A stretch of DNA of 64,000 nucleotides from Ectothiorhodospira mobilis (GTDB lineage Bacteria > Pseudomonadota > Gammaproteobacteria > Ectothiorhodospirales > Ectothiorhodospiraceae), in the NCBI RefSeq assembly GCF_900114895.1, contig NZ_FOUO01000004.1, positions 144,003-208,002 of the forward strand, given 5' to 3'. Positions 36,497 to 45,612 of the stretch are shown piece by piece. The stretch's first letter is position 1. Each line of letters opens with the position of its first letter. The translations under genes were made by a program, and so were the position numbers. The notes beneath the pieces were generated by a model, which had not been told where the DNA came from, made no database searches, and saw only the letters and a program-made list of their open reading frames with translations.

Positions 36497-36739
36497 ATGG
36501 CGGCCGATCTTCCCATCCCACCGACCCACCCTTCCATCCCCGGCCGCCCCGTACCCGAGGAGGGGGATGACGCGCGGCGTTTCCCCCGGGGGCCCAGGCG
36601 CCGCAAGGAGCGAGAACCGCAGGAGGACCGGGAGGAAGGGGAGACCGGGTCCACCTGCGAAGAACCGCCCCAGGACCGGGGCCCCGGAGAGCGTCCGGGT
36701 CTGCCGGATGACCCGGATCAAATCGACGAGTACGCATGA
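36497..36739 (+). CDS. small charged protein of unknown function
   Basis: 80 residues. A Pro-rich start (LPIPPTHPSIPGRPVPEE), a highly charged centre (GPRRRKEREPQEDREEGE) and the C-terminus QIDEYA; no hydrophobic segment, probably disordered. It is supported as a gene by AGGAGG 6 nt before ATG 36497 and by the ATGA overlap of its stop with the next gene. The alternative ATG 36491 directly abuts the AGGAGG. Its place at the end of the che operon suggests a motility-related role, but nothing in the sequence shows what it does. Confidence 0.7.
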   Translation: MAADLPIPPTHPSIPGRPVPEEGDDARRFPRGPRRRKEREPQEDREEGETGSTCEEPPQDRGPGERPGLPDDPDQIDEYA

Positions 36740-37131
36740 TCGTATACATCGGCTTGGCAATCGCATCGCTGGCGGGGCTGGTGGCCCTGGCCGCCAGCAT
36801 CGGGCTGCTGCGGCAGGTGCGGCAGTTGAGGGCGGCATTGCGGGAACAGGAGGCGGGCCTGCTGTCCCTGCGCGGCGCCCTGAGCGCCCTGCACGCCCAG
36901 GCCCAGCAGGCGGAGGAGGAACGGGAGCAGTTGCAGCGCCAGCTGCGCCGCCTGACGGAGCAGCAGGAGCGCATGACCCTGCAGGCGCCGGAGGAGGGGG
37001 CCTACAACCACGCCGTGCGCATGCTGCAGCAGGGGGCGGGCCGGGAAGAACTCATGGAGCAGTGCGGCCTCTCCCGGGGGGAGGCGGACCTGCTTCTGGC
37101 CATGCACCGGCGCAATCCCCCGGCCAATTGA
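36736..37131 (+). CDS. DUF2802 membrane-anchored protein
   Basis: 131 residues. One N-terminal membrane helix (about 2-25, IVYIGLAIASLAGLVALAASIGLL), a coiled coil (about 27-85, rich in Gln, Glu and Arg), and the C-terminal HTH-like DUF2802 motif (YNHAVRMLQQGAGREELMEQCGLSRGEADLL, quoted in parts). Members sit at the end of che/mot operons in Pseudomonas and relatives; function unknown. It begins in an ATGA overlap. Confidence 0.85.
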   Translation: MIVYIGLAIASLAGLVALAASIGLLRQVRQLRAALREQEAGLLSLRGALSALHAQAQQAEEEREQLQRQLRRLTEQQERMTLQAPEEGAYNHAVRMLQQGAGREELMEQCGLSRGEADLLLAMHRRNPPAN

Positions 37132-37147
37132 GGCCGTACCCCGCTTC

Positions 37148-37477
37148 TCATCCCCCCCGCTCTGCCTCCCCTGTATCCGCCTCTCCGCGGTCTTGGTCTT
37201 TCTCATCCCCGGGGCGGCGTCCGCCGAGCCAGTAGACAAAGGCCAGTACCTCTGCCACCGCCACGTACAGGTTCTCGGGGATCTCCTCCCCCAGGGGGAT
37301 CTGGGAAAGGGCCTGGGTCAGGGCGGCATCCTCGTGGATGGCCACCCCGTGGGTCCGGGCCAGGGCCTCGATCTGTTCGGCCACCTCGCCGCGGCCCTTG
37401 GCGGTGAGCCGCGGCGCGCCACGGCCCGTGTACTGCAGGGCGATGGCGCTGCGCGGTGGCCTGCGGTCCTTACTCAT
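37148..37477 (-). CDS. FlhB C-terminal domain-like protein (FlhX type)
   Basis: 109 residues. It matches only the cytoplasmic domain of FlhB: SAIALQYTGRGAPRLTAKG at the start, then HGVAIHEDAALTQALSQIPLGEEIPENLYVAVAEVLAFVYWL (quoted in parts). The autocleavage NPTH motif is replaced by the AIALQYTG stretch, as in FlhX. It overlaps the upstream FliK-like gene by ATGA, fixing the start at 37477. FlhX proteins can substitute for the cleaved part of FlhB; a role here is inferred. Confidence 0.85.
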   Translation of the reverse strand: MSKDRRPPRSAIALQYTGRGAPRLTAKGRGEVAEQIEALARTHGVAIHEDAALTQALSQIPLGEEIPENLYVAVAEVLAFVYWLGGRRPGDEKDQDRGEADTGEAERGG

Positions 37478-38802
37478 GCCCGTCCGTCCACGATGGGGCC
37501 ATCCCCCCGTGCGGGGGGCTCCGGCGGGGGCGGGGCGTTGCGGCACTGCAGGTTCACCACCTCCAGGTCCCGGGCCTGCAGGCGCTCCCGCAGCCGGGGC
37601 AGGGCCTGTTGCAGGCGCTCGCTCCCCGCCGCCGCCTCTGCCCAGAACTGGGTGGTCACCTGATCACCACGCACCACCACCCGCACATGGAGGGGGCCCA
37701 GCCCCGGCAGGTCCAGGGCCAGGTCTGCACGCCAGGGGTGATCCGCGTCCTCCCGGCCCCCGCGATGTCCCCCCTCCCGCTGCAGGCGCATGTGCACCAC
37801 ATCCACCCCGTCCTCCCCCTTCAGGGGGAGTTCCAGGAACCAGCGCGGGGACTGCCCCGGTTCCTCCGGCTTCTCTGCACTGGCCAGCTGGTGCATCACC
37901 AGGCGCGCCAGGCTGCCCTCCACCTGGCGCTGCAGGGTGGCGAGCCACTGGTCCGCCTGTAGCGGCGCGCCCTGGGGGCGTCCCTGGGGTACGGGCTGCG
38001 CCTCCCGAAAGGGGGGCGGCGGATCCTGCCGCGTCGGTGCGGGGGCATCCCCGCCACCGCGGGAGGCCGGGGGCAGGCTGCGCAACTGCCGGGCCAGGGA
38101 AAGGAGCCGTCCCTTCAGGTCCCGGCCCACGGGGGGGGGCTTCCCATCCTCGGCGGCCCGGGCCAGGCGCGCCTCCAGGAAGAGGCCCGAATCCAGCAGG
38201 GCCCGGCGCAGTCCGGGCCCCGTGGTGATGCCCTCCACCCGGGGCAGGTTCATCCACAGGGCCTCCATCGCCTGGCGTACCGCCGGCGGCAGCCCCTGGC
38301 GCATGGAGGCCGACTCCTGGCCCTGGAGCCGGGCCAGGGTGGCCATGAGTGGGGCCTGGGAGGCCTGGACCGGGGCCCACTGGCGCAGCAGGGGGGCGTG
38401 GGCCGCCCCGGAGGTGGGTCCCCCGGGCGGCCCGGCGGGGAGGAGGGAGCCGGTCGCGGGGCCCTGTGGGGTGGAGAAAGGGGGGGATGTCGTGGCCGGT
38501 GTACCCGCCTGAGGTCCGTCCATGGAGACCTGGCCCGTGGATGCCGGCAGCAGGGTCAACTGCAACCGGGGATGGACGGCGGTCACCTGCAGGGTCAGTG
38601 ATTGTCCTGCCCGTACGGGCACCGGCAGGCGGGCCTCCACCCCCGTACCCCCCAGACGCAGCAGGGTGTCGCCGCCGGATTGGGCGGAGGTGAGCACCCG
38701 GGCCTGGAGGATCTGCCCCGGCTGCAGACCCCGAAGGGCACTCTGCCCGCCTTGGGTCAGCTGGATGTGCAGATCACCACTGCGCAGGGGGGGGAGACTC
38801 AT
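37474..38802 (-). CDS. FliK-like hook-length control domain protein
   Basis: About 442 residues from ATG 38802; ATG 38847 is an alternative and neither has a strong Shine-Dalgarno sequence. The N-terminal 75 residues are beta-rich (GLQPGQILQARVL). The middle is Pro/Gly/Ala-rich. The C-terminal 150 residues match the FliK family: WFLELPLKGEDGVDVVHMRLQ, LALDLPGLGPLHVRVVVRGDQ, then ALPRLRERLQARDLEVVNLQC (quoted in parts). It is a second FliK-type gene, paired with the FlhB-like gene. Confidence 0.8.
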   Translation of the reverse strand: MSLPPLRSGDLHIQLTQGGQSALRGLQPGQILQARVLTSAQSGGDTLLRLGGTGVEARLPVPVRAGQSLTLQVTAVHPRLQLTLLPASTGQVSMDGPQAGTPATTSPPFSTPQGPATGSLLPAGPPGGPTSGAAHAPLLRQWAPVQASQAPLMATLARLQGQESASMRQGLPPAVRQAMEALWMNLPRVEGITTGPGLRRALLDSGLFLEARLARAAEDGKPPPVGRDLKGRLLSLARQLRSLPPASRGGGDAPAPTRQDPPPPFREAQPVPQGRPQGAPLQADQWLATLQRQVEGSLARLVMHQLASAEKPEEPGQSPRWFLELPLKGEDGVDVVHMRLQREGGHRGGREDADHPWRADLALDLPGLGPLHVRVVVRGDQVTTQFWAEAAAGSERLQQALPRLRERLQARDLEVVNLQCRNAPPPPEPPARGDGPIVDGRA

Positions 38803-38948
38803 GGGGTGCCCGTCCGGGATGGGTTTCTGCCGATGGTACCCGCTCATGCCCGCCCGGGGACATGCCTGTCAAGCACTGTGGGCTCGTGTATCATGCCCCG
38901 GCACCGGGGCCCCCCGGGATGTCCAACCCAGAATGCGATGGTCGTTTC

Positions 38949-39449
38949 ATGATGCAGGAAGAGAAGGTCTCGGTCCTCATGGTCTGCCTGGGGAACATCT
39001 GCCGTTCCCCCACGGCCCAGGGGGTGCTGCAATGGTTATTGGCCAAGGAAGGCCTGGAGCAGCGGGTCCTGGTGGATTCCGCTGGCACCCACGCCTATCA
39101 CGTGGGCGAGCCGCCGGATCCCCGTGCCCGCCGTGCCGCGCTGCAGCGGGGCATCGATCTCAGTGGGCAGCGGGCCCGGCGGGTGGAACGGGAGGATCTG
39201 GAGCGTTTCGACTACGTCCTGGCCATGGACCGGGAGAATCTGGCCCATCTGCAGGCCCTGGCGCCGGCTCAGGCCGTGCGCGGTCATCTGGGACTGTTCA
39301 TGGCCTTTGCCCGCAACTGGGAGGAGCAGGAGGTGCCGGACCCCTATTATGGCGGGGATCGGGGTTTTGACCGCGTGCTGGATATGGTGGAGGATGCCTC
39401 CCAGGGGCTCTTGCAGCGCATCCGCGAGCGCCAGGGCGTCCGGGGGTAG
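38949..39449 (+). CDS. low-molecular-weight protein tyrosine phosphatase
   Basis: 166 residues. The P-loop CLGNICRS has catalytic C13 and R19 (C-x5-R), and the general acid Asp lies in DPYYGG (about residue 132). The start is ATG 38949 (a second ATG follows directly). It dephosphorylates phosphotyrosine, often on a Wzc-type kinase, but no capsule gene is nearby. The gene is convergent with rne across a terminator. Confidence 0.9.
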   Translation: MMQEEKVSVLMVCLGNICRSPTAQGVLQWLLAKEGLEQRVLVDSAGTHAYHVGEPPDPRARRAALQRGIDLSGQRARRVEREDLERFDYVLAMDRENLAHLQALAPAQAVRGHLGLFMAFARNWEEQEVPDPYYGGDRGFDRVLDMVEDASQGLLQRIRERQGVRG

Positions 39450-39460
39450 GGGATCCCCCA

Positions 39461-39500
39461 AAGAAAAGGCCCCCGAGCGTCGGTCGGGGGCCTCTCGTTT
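39461..39500. terminator. bidirectional terminator between phosphatase gene and rne
   Basis: A 9-bp stem GGCCCCCGA/TCGGGGGCC (39468-39476 and 39484-39492) with a 7-nt loop. A T-rich tail (39493-39500, tctcgttt) follows on the plus side and an A-run (39461-39467) on the other, which reads as T on the minus strand. It fits both convergent genes. Confidence 0.8.
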
Positions 39501-39517
39501 CAGGGGGCCGGGGCGGG

Positions 39518-42475
39518 TCAATCCCCGCCGCTTTGCGCCGCCTTGTCGCCGCCGGCCGGCTCCCTCGTCGCTTCAGCCGGATCCTGGCCCTTTGCCTTAG
39601 CCTGGGCCTTCGCCGCCGTTGTGTCCGGAGCATCCGGCTCCTGCCGTGCCTGGCGGGTGACCGCCTGCAGTTTTTCCATCTCTTCCCGGGAGAGGCTGCG
39701 GCTGCCCGAGGTAGGGGCCCCGCCGGGGCGGCGGCGGCCGCCTCCCCCGGATTTCTGGCCGGAAGGGGTGCGATCCTCGGTTGCCGGGGTTGCATCCCCC
39801 GGGCCGTCCTCCGGGGGCTGACCTGCCTTCCCTTGGGCGGCCTTTTCAGGGGCGGCCTGTTCGTCCTGGTTTGCGGGGGACGGGGCCGGCGCCGGTGACT
39901 TCTTGTCTACCTGCTGGTCGCCCCGGGGCCTACGGCGGGCGTTCTGCCCTGCGCTGGGGCCGGTATCGCCCCCTGCTTCCCCACCCTGGGCAGACGTGGC
40001 GTTCGCCTGGCCGTCCTTCTTGGCCTCGGCGGAGGTGCTGCCTCCGCGTCTGCGGGAATCCTCGCGGGTCCCCGGTTCCTCGGCAGGGGCCGTGGACCCT
40101 TCCCGGCCAGGGGACGTTCCCCCCTGCTTGGAGGTGTCTTCCCCCTTGGAGGGGGCAGCGGAGGCTGCCTGGGTCGCCTTGTCCTGGCCGGCCTCCGGGG
40201 ATGGGCCGCCTTCCGCTGCCTCGGATTGTGTTTCGCTAGAACGCCCCTCACCGCCGTTGCTGGAGGGGGTACGCCGGCGGCGGCGTCCGCCCCGGCGTCC
40301 CCGGCTGCGGCCGGTGCTCTTGCCGTTGCCGCCTTCCGGCTTGCCGCCACCGTTGCCATTGCCCTCGCCGGCCGCCGCTTCTCCGCCTTCCTCGCCGGGA
40401 GTGCTGTCCTTTGCGGCTGTGGCCGGGGCAGGGGAGGCCTTGCCGGCCTTGGTGCGTTCTTCGGGGCCCTTCTGACCGCTGTCGCTGTCCTCGCCGCGGG
40501 CGCTGGAGGACCGCTCCCGGTTGTCCTGCTTCTCGGCGCCGCCGTCGCCGCTGGGTGTGCCACGGCCACTGCCCCGCCGGCCGCGGCTGCTGCTGCGGCG
40601 GGAACGGCTGCGGCCGTTGCCCTTGTCCTTCTCCTCCTGTTCGTCGTCGCCGGAGCGGGGGGTACTGCCCCTGCGGGTCGGTGCGCGCCCCTTCGGGGTC
40701 TCCGTGCGGCCCTCACCCCGCTGGGTGGAGCCATCCCCGTCCTGGGTGGTGGCCGGGTTGGGGAAGAGGCTGTTCCAGATGCGGCTGAACAGGCCGGGCA
40801 GGGATACGGGCGATGCGGCACGCACCGAGGCGTGGTCGTTGCGCGCCGCCTGTTCCGGTTCGCGGGATGCGCCGGGGGCCGGGGTGGCCGGGGTTATGGT
40901 CTGCACCAGGGCCTTTTCCAGACGCATCTTGCGGGGCTGGTCCACCAGCTCCGGCTCTTCCTCGCTGAGCAGCTGGTAGCTGCTGCGTTCACCGATCTCC
41001 TCCTCGGTCTCGTCACTGCGCAGCCGCCGCACGGTGAAGTGGGGGGTGAGCAGGGCGGGGCTGGGCACCAGGGTGATCTCCACGCCGTAGCGGGACTCGA
41101 TGCTGGAGATCACCGGGCGCTTCTCGTTGAGCAGGAAGGTGGAGACGTCCACCGGCAGGTGGGCCAGCACGCGACCGGTCTTGTCCTTCATGGCCTCTTC
41201 TTCCAGCAGGCGCAGGACGGAGAGGGACAGGGATTCCACGCTGCGGATGTGGCCGCTGCCGTTGCAGCGGGGGCAGACGATCTGGCTGGATTCCCCCAGG
41301 GAGGGGCGCAGGCGCTGGCGGGACATCTCCAGCAGGCCGAAGCGGGAGATGCGCCCCACCTGGACCCGCGCCCGGTCCATCTCCAGGGCGGTGCGCAGGC
41401 GGTTCTCCACCTCGCGCTGGTTGCGGTTGGGGGCCATGTCGATGAAGTCGATGACGATCAGGCCACCCAGGTCCCGCAGGCGCAGCTGGCGGGCGATCTC
41501 GTCCGCGGCCTCCAGGTTGGTGTTGAGGGCCGTCTCCTCGATGTCGCTGCCCTTGGTGGCGCGGGCGGAGTTGACGTCGATGGAGATCAGGGCCTCGGTG
41601 TGGTCGATGACGATGGCCCCGCCGGAGGGCAGGGTCACCTCCCGCTGGAAGGCGGCCTCGATCTGGCTCTCGATCTGGTAGCGGTTGAACAGGGGAACGG
41701 GGTCTTCATACCGTTTGAGCTTGCGCAGGTTGTTGGGCATCACCTGCTGCATGAAGTCCTGGGCCTGCTGGAAGACCTTGGCATCGTCGATGAGGATCTC
41801 GGCGATGTCATTGCGCATGTGATCCCGCAGGGTGCGGATGATCACGTTGCTCTCCTGGTAGACGAGGAAGGGGGCCTTGTGGCTCTCGGCGGCGTCAGCG
41901 ATGGCCTGCCACAGGGTCTTGAGGTATTCCAGGTCCCACTGCAGCTCCTCCACGCTGCGGCCCACCCCGGCGGTGCGGGCGATCAGGCCCATGCCCTGGG
42001 GCACCTCCAGTTGGGCCAGGGCCTCGCGGATCTCGCTGCGCTCCTCCCCCTCGATGCGCCGGGAGACACCGCCGGCACGGGGGTTGTTGGGCATGAGCAC
42101 CAGATAGCGCCCCGCCAGGCTGACGAAGGTGGTGAGGGCGGCCCCTTTGGTGCCGCGTTCCTCCTTCTCCACCTGGACGATGAGCTCCATGCCCTCCTTC
42201 AGTCCGGTCTTGGGGGAGAGGTCGCCGTTCTCGTCGGGCGTGAGATAGCTGCGGGCGATCTCCTTGAAGGGCAGGAAGCCGTGGCGCTCGGCGCCGTAGT
42301 TGATGAAGGCGGCCTCCAGGCTGGGTTCAACCCGGGTGACCACCCCTTTGTAAACGTTGGCCTTCTTCTGTTCGCGGGAGGGCAGCTCGATGTCGAGGTC
42401 GTAGAGCTTCTGGCCATCGACCATGGCCACGCGCAGCTCTTCGGGCTGCGTCGCGTTGATGAGGATGCGTTTCAT
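39518..42475 (-). CDS. rne: ribonuclease E
   Basis: 985 residues. The catalytic half (about 1-510) is complete: [23 protein letters not shown]1 domain ([21 protein letters not shown]), the DNase I-like region with [22 protein letters not shown] and IDFIDM, and the zinc-link CPRCNGSGH. The C-terminal 450 residues are low-complexity and charged, with Arg-rich patches ([14 protein letters not shown]), as in the degradosome scaffold, though no E. coli-like microdomains were recognised. It cleaves rRNA, tRNA and mRNA at the inner membrane. Divergent from rluC, as in other gammaproteobacteria. Confidence 0.95.
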   Translation of the reverse strand: MKRILINATQPEELRVAMVDGQKLYDLDIELPSREQKKANVYKGVVTRVEPSLEAAFINYGAERHGFLPFKEIARSYLTPDENGDLSPKTGLKEGMELIVQVEKEERGTKGAALTTFVSLAGRYLVLMPNNPRAGGVSRRIEGEERSEIREALAQLEVPQGMGLIARTAGVGRSVEELQWDLEYLKTLWQAIADAAESHKAPFLVYQESNVIIRTLRDHMRNDIAEILIDDAKVFQQAQDFMQQVMPNNLRKLKRYEDPVPLFNRYQIESQIEAAFQREVTLPSGGAIVIDHTEALISIDVNSARATKGSDIEETALNTNLEAADEIARQLRLRDLGGLIVIDFIDMAPNRNQREVENRLRTALEMDRARVQVGRISRFGLLEMSRQRLRPSLGESSQIVCPRCNGSGHIRSVESLSLSVLRLLEEEAMKDKTGRVLAHLPVDVSTFLLNEKRPVISSIESRYGVEITLVPSPALLTPHFTVRRLRSDETEEEIGERSSYQLLSEEEPELVDQPRKMRLEKALVQTITPATPAPGASREPEQAARNDHASVRAASPVSLPGLFSRIWNSLFPNPATTQDGDGSTQRGEGRTETPKGRAPTRRGSTPRSGDDEQEEKDKGNGRSRSRRSSSRGRRGSGRGTPSGDGGAEKQDNRERSSSARGEDSDSGQKGPEERTKAGKASPAPATAAKDSTPGEEGGEAAAGEGNGNGGGKPEGGNGKSTGRSRGRRGGRRRRRTPSSNGGEGRSSETQSEAAEGGPSPEAGQDKATQAASAAPSKGEDTSKQGGTSPGREGSTAPAEEPGTREDSRRRGGSTSAEAKKDGQANATSAQGGEAGGDTGPSAGQNARRRPRGDQQVDKKSPAPAPSPANQDEQAAPEKAAQGKAGQPPEDGPGDATPATEDRTPSGQKSGGGGRRRPGGAPTSGSRSLSREEMEKLQAVTRQARQEPDAPDTTAAKAQAKAKGQDPAEATREPAGGDKAAQSGGD

Positions 42476-42831
42476 GAATACGGTCTCGAATGCAGGGCCC
42501 AGCCATGCCCGGGCGTTTCACGGGCGTCTGCGGTGTCGCAGGCCAGGGGCGCGCGGCGCTCAGGAGCAGCGCACAGGCGCACAGCCATGGAAGCACGACG
42601 CCCTCGGTTTCCGCTTGCCGGAGCGTGGGGGCGGGGTTGGGCAGTAATCCGCTCAGAATCATCAAAACCGGTGTGGTGCTTCTGGAGCGAGGGTCCATGA
42701 CGGGGAACGGGCGCTGCCGCGGGGCAGGCATTCCCCGGTGGTGTTCGTTTCGGTCGCGGGGTCCGGGCGCCGGGGTGGGCCGGAACGGGTAGTTCCGGGT
42801 CTCACCGGCGGGCCGCTTCTACCGAGCGCGA
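42476..42831 (-). other. long rne 5' untranslated leader
   Basis: About 356 nt lie between the inferred start point (near 42831) and the rne ATG at 42475. No gene was recognised in it on either strand. E. coli rne has a leader of about the same length (361 nt) that RNase E itself cleaves for autoregulation. The length and position are seen; the regulatory role is inferred. The gap to rluC runs on to 42895. Confidence 0.5.
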
Positions 42832-42837
42832 CACGTC

Positions 42838-42866
42838 ATCATAGCAATGTTGTAAAAGTCCATCAA
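42838..42866 (-). promoter_or_regulatory. sigma-70 promoter of rne
   Basis: On the minus strand TTGATG (42866-42861), a 17-nt spacer, and TATGAT (42843-42838) give a good -35/-10 pair. A TATGAT on the plus strand at 42884-42889 could serve rluC but has a poor -35. Confidence 0.6.
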
Positions 42867-42895
42867 ATGCTTGAATGAACTGGTATGATGCGCCC

Positions 42896-43870
42896 ATGCC
42901 GCAGAGCCCTTCCACATCCAAGGCCGGCGTTGAACATCGGGAGATCACCCCCGGCGAGGCCGGGCAGCGCCTGGACAACTACCTGATGCGCCAGCTCAAG
43001 GGCGTGCCCCGCAGCCGCATCTACCGCCTGCTGCGCAAGGGGGAGGTGCGGGTGAACGGGCGGCGCAGCAAGCCGGATTACCGCCTGGAGCAGGGCGATT
43101 GCGTGCGTCTTCCCCCCGTGGCCCGGGGGACACCCCGCCCCCTGGAGGATCTGCCCCTGCCGCAGGGGCTGGCGCAGACCCTGGCCGGGGCGGTGCTCCT
43201 GGAGGATGAGGACCTGCTGGTGCTGAACAAACCCGCGGGGCTTCCGGTCCACGGGGGCAGCGGCGTGCCGGTGGGGGTCATCGAGGCCATGCGCCGCCTG
43301 CGTCCCCAGGAGCCCTTTCTGGAACTGGCCCACCGCCTGGACCGGGAGACCAGCGGTTGCCTGGTGCTGGCCCGCAACCGTCCGGCCCTGCAGGCCTTCC
43401 ATGCCTGCCTGCGGGAGGGCGGGATGGACAAGACCTATCTGGCCCTGGTGGCCGGGTCATGGCGCGGCGGTCCCCGCCGGGTGCAGCAGGGGCTGACCCG
43501 CGATGCCCGCCGCGGCGAGGTGCGCCTGGTGCGGGTGGACGAGGAGGGGCGGGACGCCGACAGCCTGTTCACGCCCCTGGCCCACTACGACGGGGCCACC
43601 TGGATGGAGGTGAAGATCGGCACCGGTCGCACCCACCAGATCCGGGTACACGCCGCCCATGAGGGCCATCCGGTGGCGGGGGACCGGCACTACGGTGACT
43701 TCGCCTTCAACCGCCGCCTGCGCCGGTTGGGCCTGCGGCGGCTCTTCCTGCATGCCCGTTCCCTGTCCTTCACCCTGGCGTCCAGCGGGCACAGTTACCA
43801 CCTGGATGCCCCCCTGGACCCGGATCTCGCCCGGGTGCTGGAGCGCCTGGGCGACCCCGAAACCCCGTGA
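42896..43870 (+). CDS. rluC: 23S rRNA pseudouridine synthase RluC
   Basis: 324 residues from ATG 42896 (an in-frame ATG at 42875 is an alternative but has no Shine-Dalgarno). The N-terminal S4 domain (GEAGQRLDNYLMRQLKGVPRSRIYRLLRKGEVRVNG) precedes the catalytic domain with HRLDRETSG, where the Asp is the nucleophile, and GTGRTHQIRVH. Modifies uridines 955, 2504 and 2580 in E. coli 23S rRNA. Followed by the HAD gene at 20 nt. The plus-strand TATGAT at 42884 would put the start point at the ATG, raising the possibility of a leaderless mRNA. Confidence 0.92.
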   Translation: MPQSPSTSKAGVEHREITPGEAGQRLDNYLMRQLKGVPRSRIYRLLRKGEVRVNGRRSKPDYRLEQGDCVRLPPVARGTPRPLEDLPLPQGLAQTLAGAVLLEDEDLLVLNKPAGLPVHGGSGVPVGVIEAMRRLRPQEPFLELAHRLDRETSGCLVLARNRPALQAFHACLREGGMDKTYLALVAGSWRGGPRRVQQGLTRDARRGEVRLVRVDEEGRDADSLFTPLAHYDGATWMEVKIGTGRTHQIRVHAAHEGHPVAGDRHYGDFAFNRRLRRLGLRRLFLHARSLSFTLASSGHSYHLDAPLDPDLARVLERLGDPETP

Positions 43871-43889
43871 TCCCCGTCTGACCCACGAC

Positions 43890-44579
43890 ATGAAACAGAT
43901 CCGGAATTACCAACTCCTCGTATTCGACTGGGACGGTACGCTGATGGACTCCATCGGCCGCATCGTCCACTGCCTGCAGGGGGCCATCCATGCCCTGGGG
44001 CTGGAGGAACGCCCGCGGCAGGCCCTGAAGGATGTCATCGGCCTGGGACTGCAGGATGCCATCCTGCAGCTCTATCCCGAGGCCGACGAGGCCCTGTGCG
44101 AGGCCTTTACCCATGCCTACCGGGAACGCTACCTGGGGGATGATCCCACCCCCTCCCCCCTGTTCCCTGGGGTGCCCCAGGTGCTGGCGGACCTGGAGGC
44201 GGCGGGCTACTGGCTGGGAGTGGCCACGGGCATGTCCCGCAAGGGGCTGGACCGCAAGCTGACCTCCACGGGCCTGGGGTCCCGATTCCTGGTCACCCGC
44301 TGCGCCGAGGAGGCCTTCTCCAAGCCACACCCCGCGTTGCTGCAGGCGGTGATGGACTACGCCGGGGTGCCCCCGGAGGAGACCCTCATGATCGGCGACA
44401 GCGTCCTGGACCTGCAGATGGCCGCCAATGCCGGCACCGACGGCGTGGGGGTCACCACCGGGGTGCATGATGCCGGCTGGCTGGCATCCCATGCCCCCCG
44501 GATCCTGCTGGACGACCTGCGGCAACTACCCCACTGGCTGGCCACGGGCGGGGTCCGTGCCCCGTCCGATGCCTCCTGA
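43890..44579 (+). CDS. HAD superfamily phosphatase (phosphoglycolate phosphatase-like)
   Basis: 229 residues. Motif I FDWDGTLMDS (D13 nucleophile, D15), a helical cap, motif II/III KPHPALL and motif IV GDSVLDLQMAANA with GVTTGV. This is the HAD I cap-C1 type, related to Gph; the physiological substrate is not evident. The order rluC-HAD-S49 peptidase occurs in other gammaproteobacteria. Start ATG 43890 is 20 nt after rluC. Confidence 0.88.
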   Translation: MKQIRNYQLLVFDWDGTLMDSIGRIVHCLQGAIHALGLEERPRQALKDVIGLGLQDAILQLYPEADEALCEAFTHAYRERYLGDDPTPSPLFPGVPQVLADLEAAGYWLGVATGMSRKGLDRKLTSTGLGSRFLVTRCAEEAFSKPHPALLQAVMDYAGVPPEETLMIGDSVLDLQMAANAGTDGVGVTTGVHDAGWLASHAPRILLDDLRQLPHWLATGGVRAPSDAS

Positions 44580-44615
44580 CCCCCTGATCCGCCCCGCCAA
44601 GGAGAACGAAAGACC

Positions 44616-45590
44616 ATGACCGACACACCCGATGCGCAATCCGAATCCGGCAACGCCCGCACCCCGGAGCCCTGGGAGCGCGAGGCCCTGCGGGACATCG
44701 CCCTGGCGGGGCTCAAGGAGCGCCGCACTGCCCGGCGCTGGGGCATCTTCTTCAAGCTCCTGGGCTTTGGTTACCTGCTGTTCCTGCTGCTGGTGCTCAT
44801 GGGCGCCCTGCCCACGGGGGAAGGCCCGGCCCGGGGGCCCCATACCGCCCTGGTGGATCTCAAGGGCATGATCGCCGACGAGACCCCGGCCAGCGCCGAC
44901 CGGGTGGTGTCCGGGCTGGAGAAGGCATTCGAGGATGACAACACACGGGCCGTCCTATTGCGGATCAACAGCCCCGGGGGCAGCCCGGTGCAGGCGGCCT
45001 ATATCCACGATGCCATCCAGCGCCTGCGCAAGGCGCATCCGGAGGTGCCGCTGTATGCCGTCATCTCGGATATGGGCGCCTCCGGCGGTTACTATGCCGC
45101 CGTGGCCGCCGACCGCATCTACGCCAGCCCCTCCAGCATCGTCGGCTCCATCGGCGTGCGCATGGACAGCTTCGGCTTCACCGAGGCCATGGAGCGCCTG
45201 GGCATCGAGCGGCGCCTGCTCACCGCCGGGGAGCACAAGGGGCTGCTGGACCCCTTCCAGCCGGTGGATCCGGAGGAGCGGGACCATATCCAGCGCATGC
45301 TGGATGGCATCCACCGCCAGTTCGTGGAAGCGGTGCGCGAGGGGCGCGGCGAGCGTCTGAAGGAGGATGCCGAACTCTTTACCGGCCTGGTATGGACCGG
45401 TGAAAAGGCCCTGGAACTGGGGCTGGTGGATGGACTGGCCAGCGCCGGTGACGTGGCCCGGGAGGTGGTGGGAGAACCCGAGGTGGTGGACTTCACCCCC
45501 CGGGAGGACCTGCTCTCCCGCCTGAGCCGCGGGGTGGGCGTCGCCGTGGCGACCACCCTGGAGGCGCTGGAGCAGGGGCGGGTGCGCTGA
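44616..45590 (+). CDS. sppA: S49 family signal peptide peptidase SppA-like
   Basis: 324 residues. One N-terminal membrane helix (about 45-67, IFFKLLGFGYLLFLLLVLMGAL). The protease domain has LRINSPGGSP, the nucleophile Ser in MGASGGYYAA, SIVGSIGV and the general-base Lys in GEHKGLLDPF. It is the short, single-domain type. It probably degrades cleaved signal peptides in the membrane. GGAG precedes ATG 44616 by about 8-10 nt. Confidence 0.92.
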   Translation: MTDTPDAQSESGNARTPEPWEREALRDIALAGLKERRTARRWGIFFKLLGFGYLLFLLLVLMGALPTGEGPARGPHTALVDLKGMIADETPASADRVVSGLEKAFEDDNTRAVLLRINSPGGSPVQAAYIHDAIQRLRKAHPEVPLYAVISDMGASGGYYAAVAADRIYASPSSIVGSIGVRMDSFGFTEAMERLGIERRLLTAGEHKGLLDPFQPVDPEERDHIQRMLDGIHRQFVEAVREGRGERLKEDAELFTGLVWTGEKALELGLVDGLASAGDVAREVVGEPEVVDFTPREDLLSRLSRGVGVAVATTLEALEQGRVR

Positions 45591-45612
45591 TCCCGGCCGC
45601 CGTCCCCCGTCC

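Noticed and set aside
40226..42700. 824-codon open frame on the plus strand
   Set aside because: Antisense to rne; the long Ala/Gly start is the complement of the RNase E disordered tail.
43659..43889. Longer HAD protein start
   Set aside because: The upstream part lies inside rluC in another frame; the HAD fold starts a few residues after ATG 43890.
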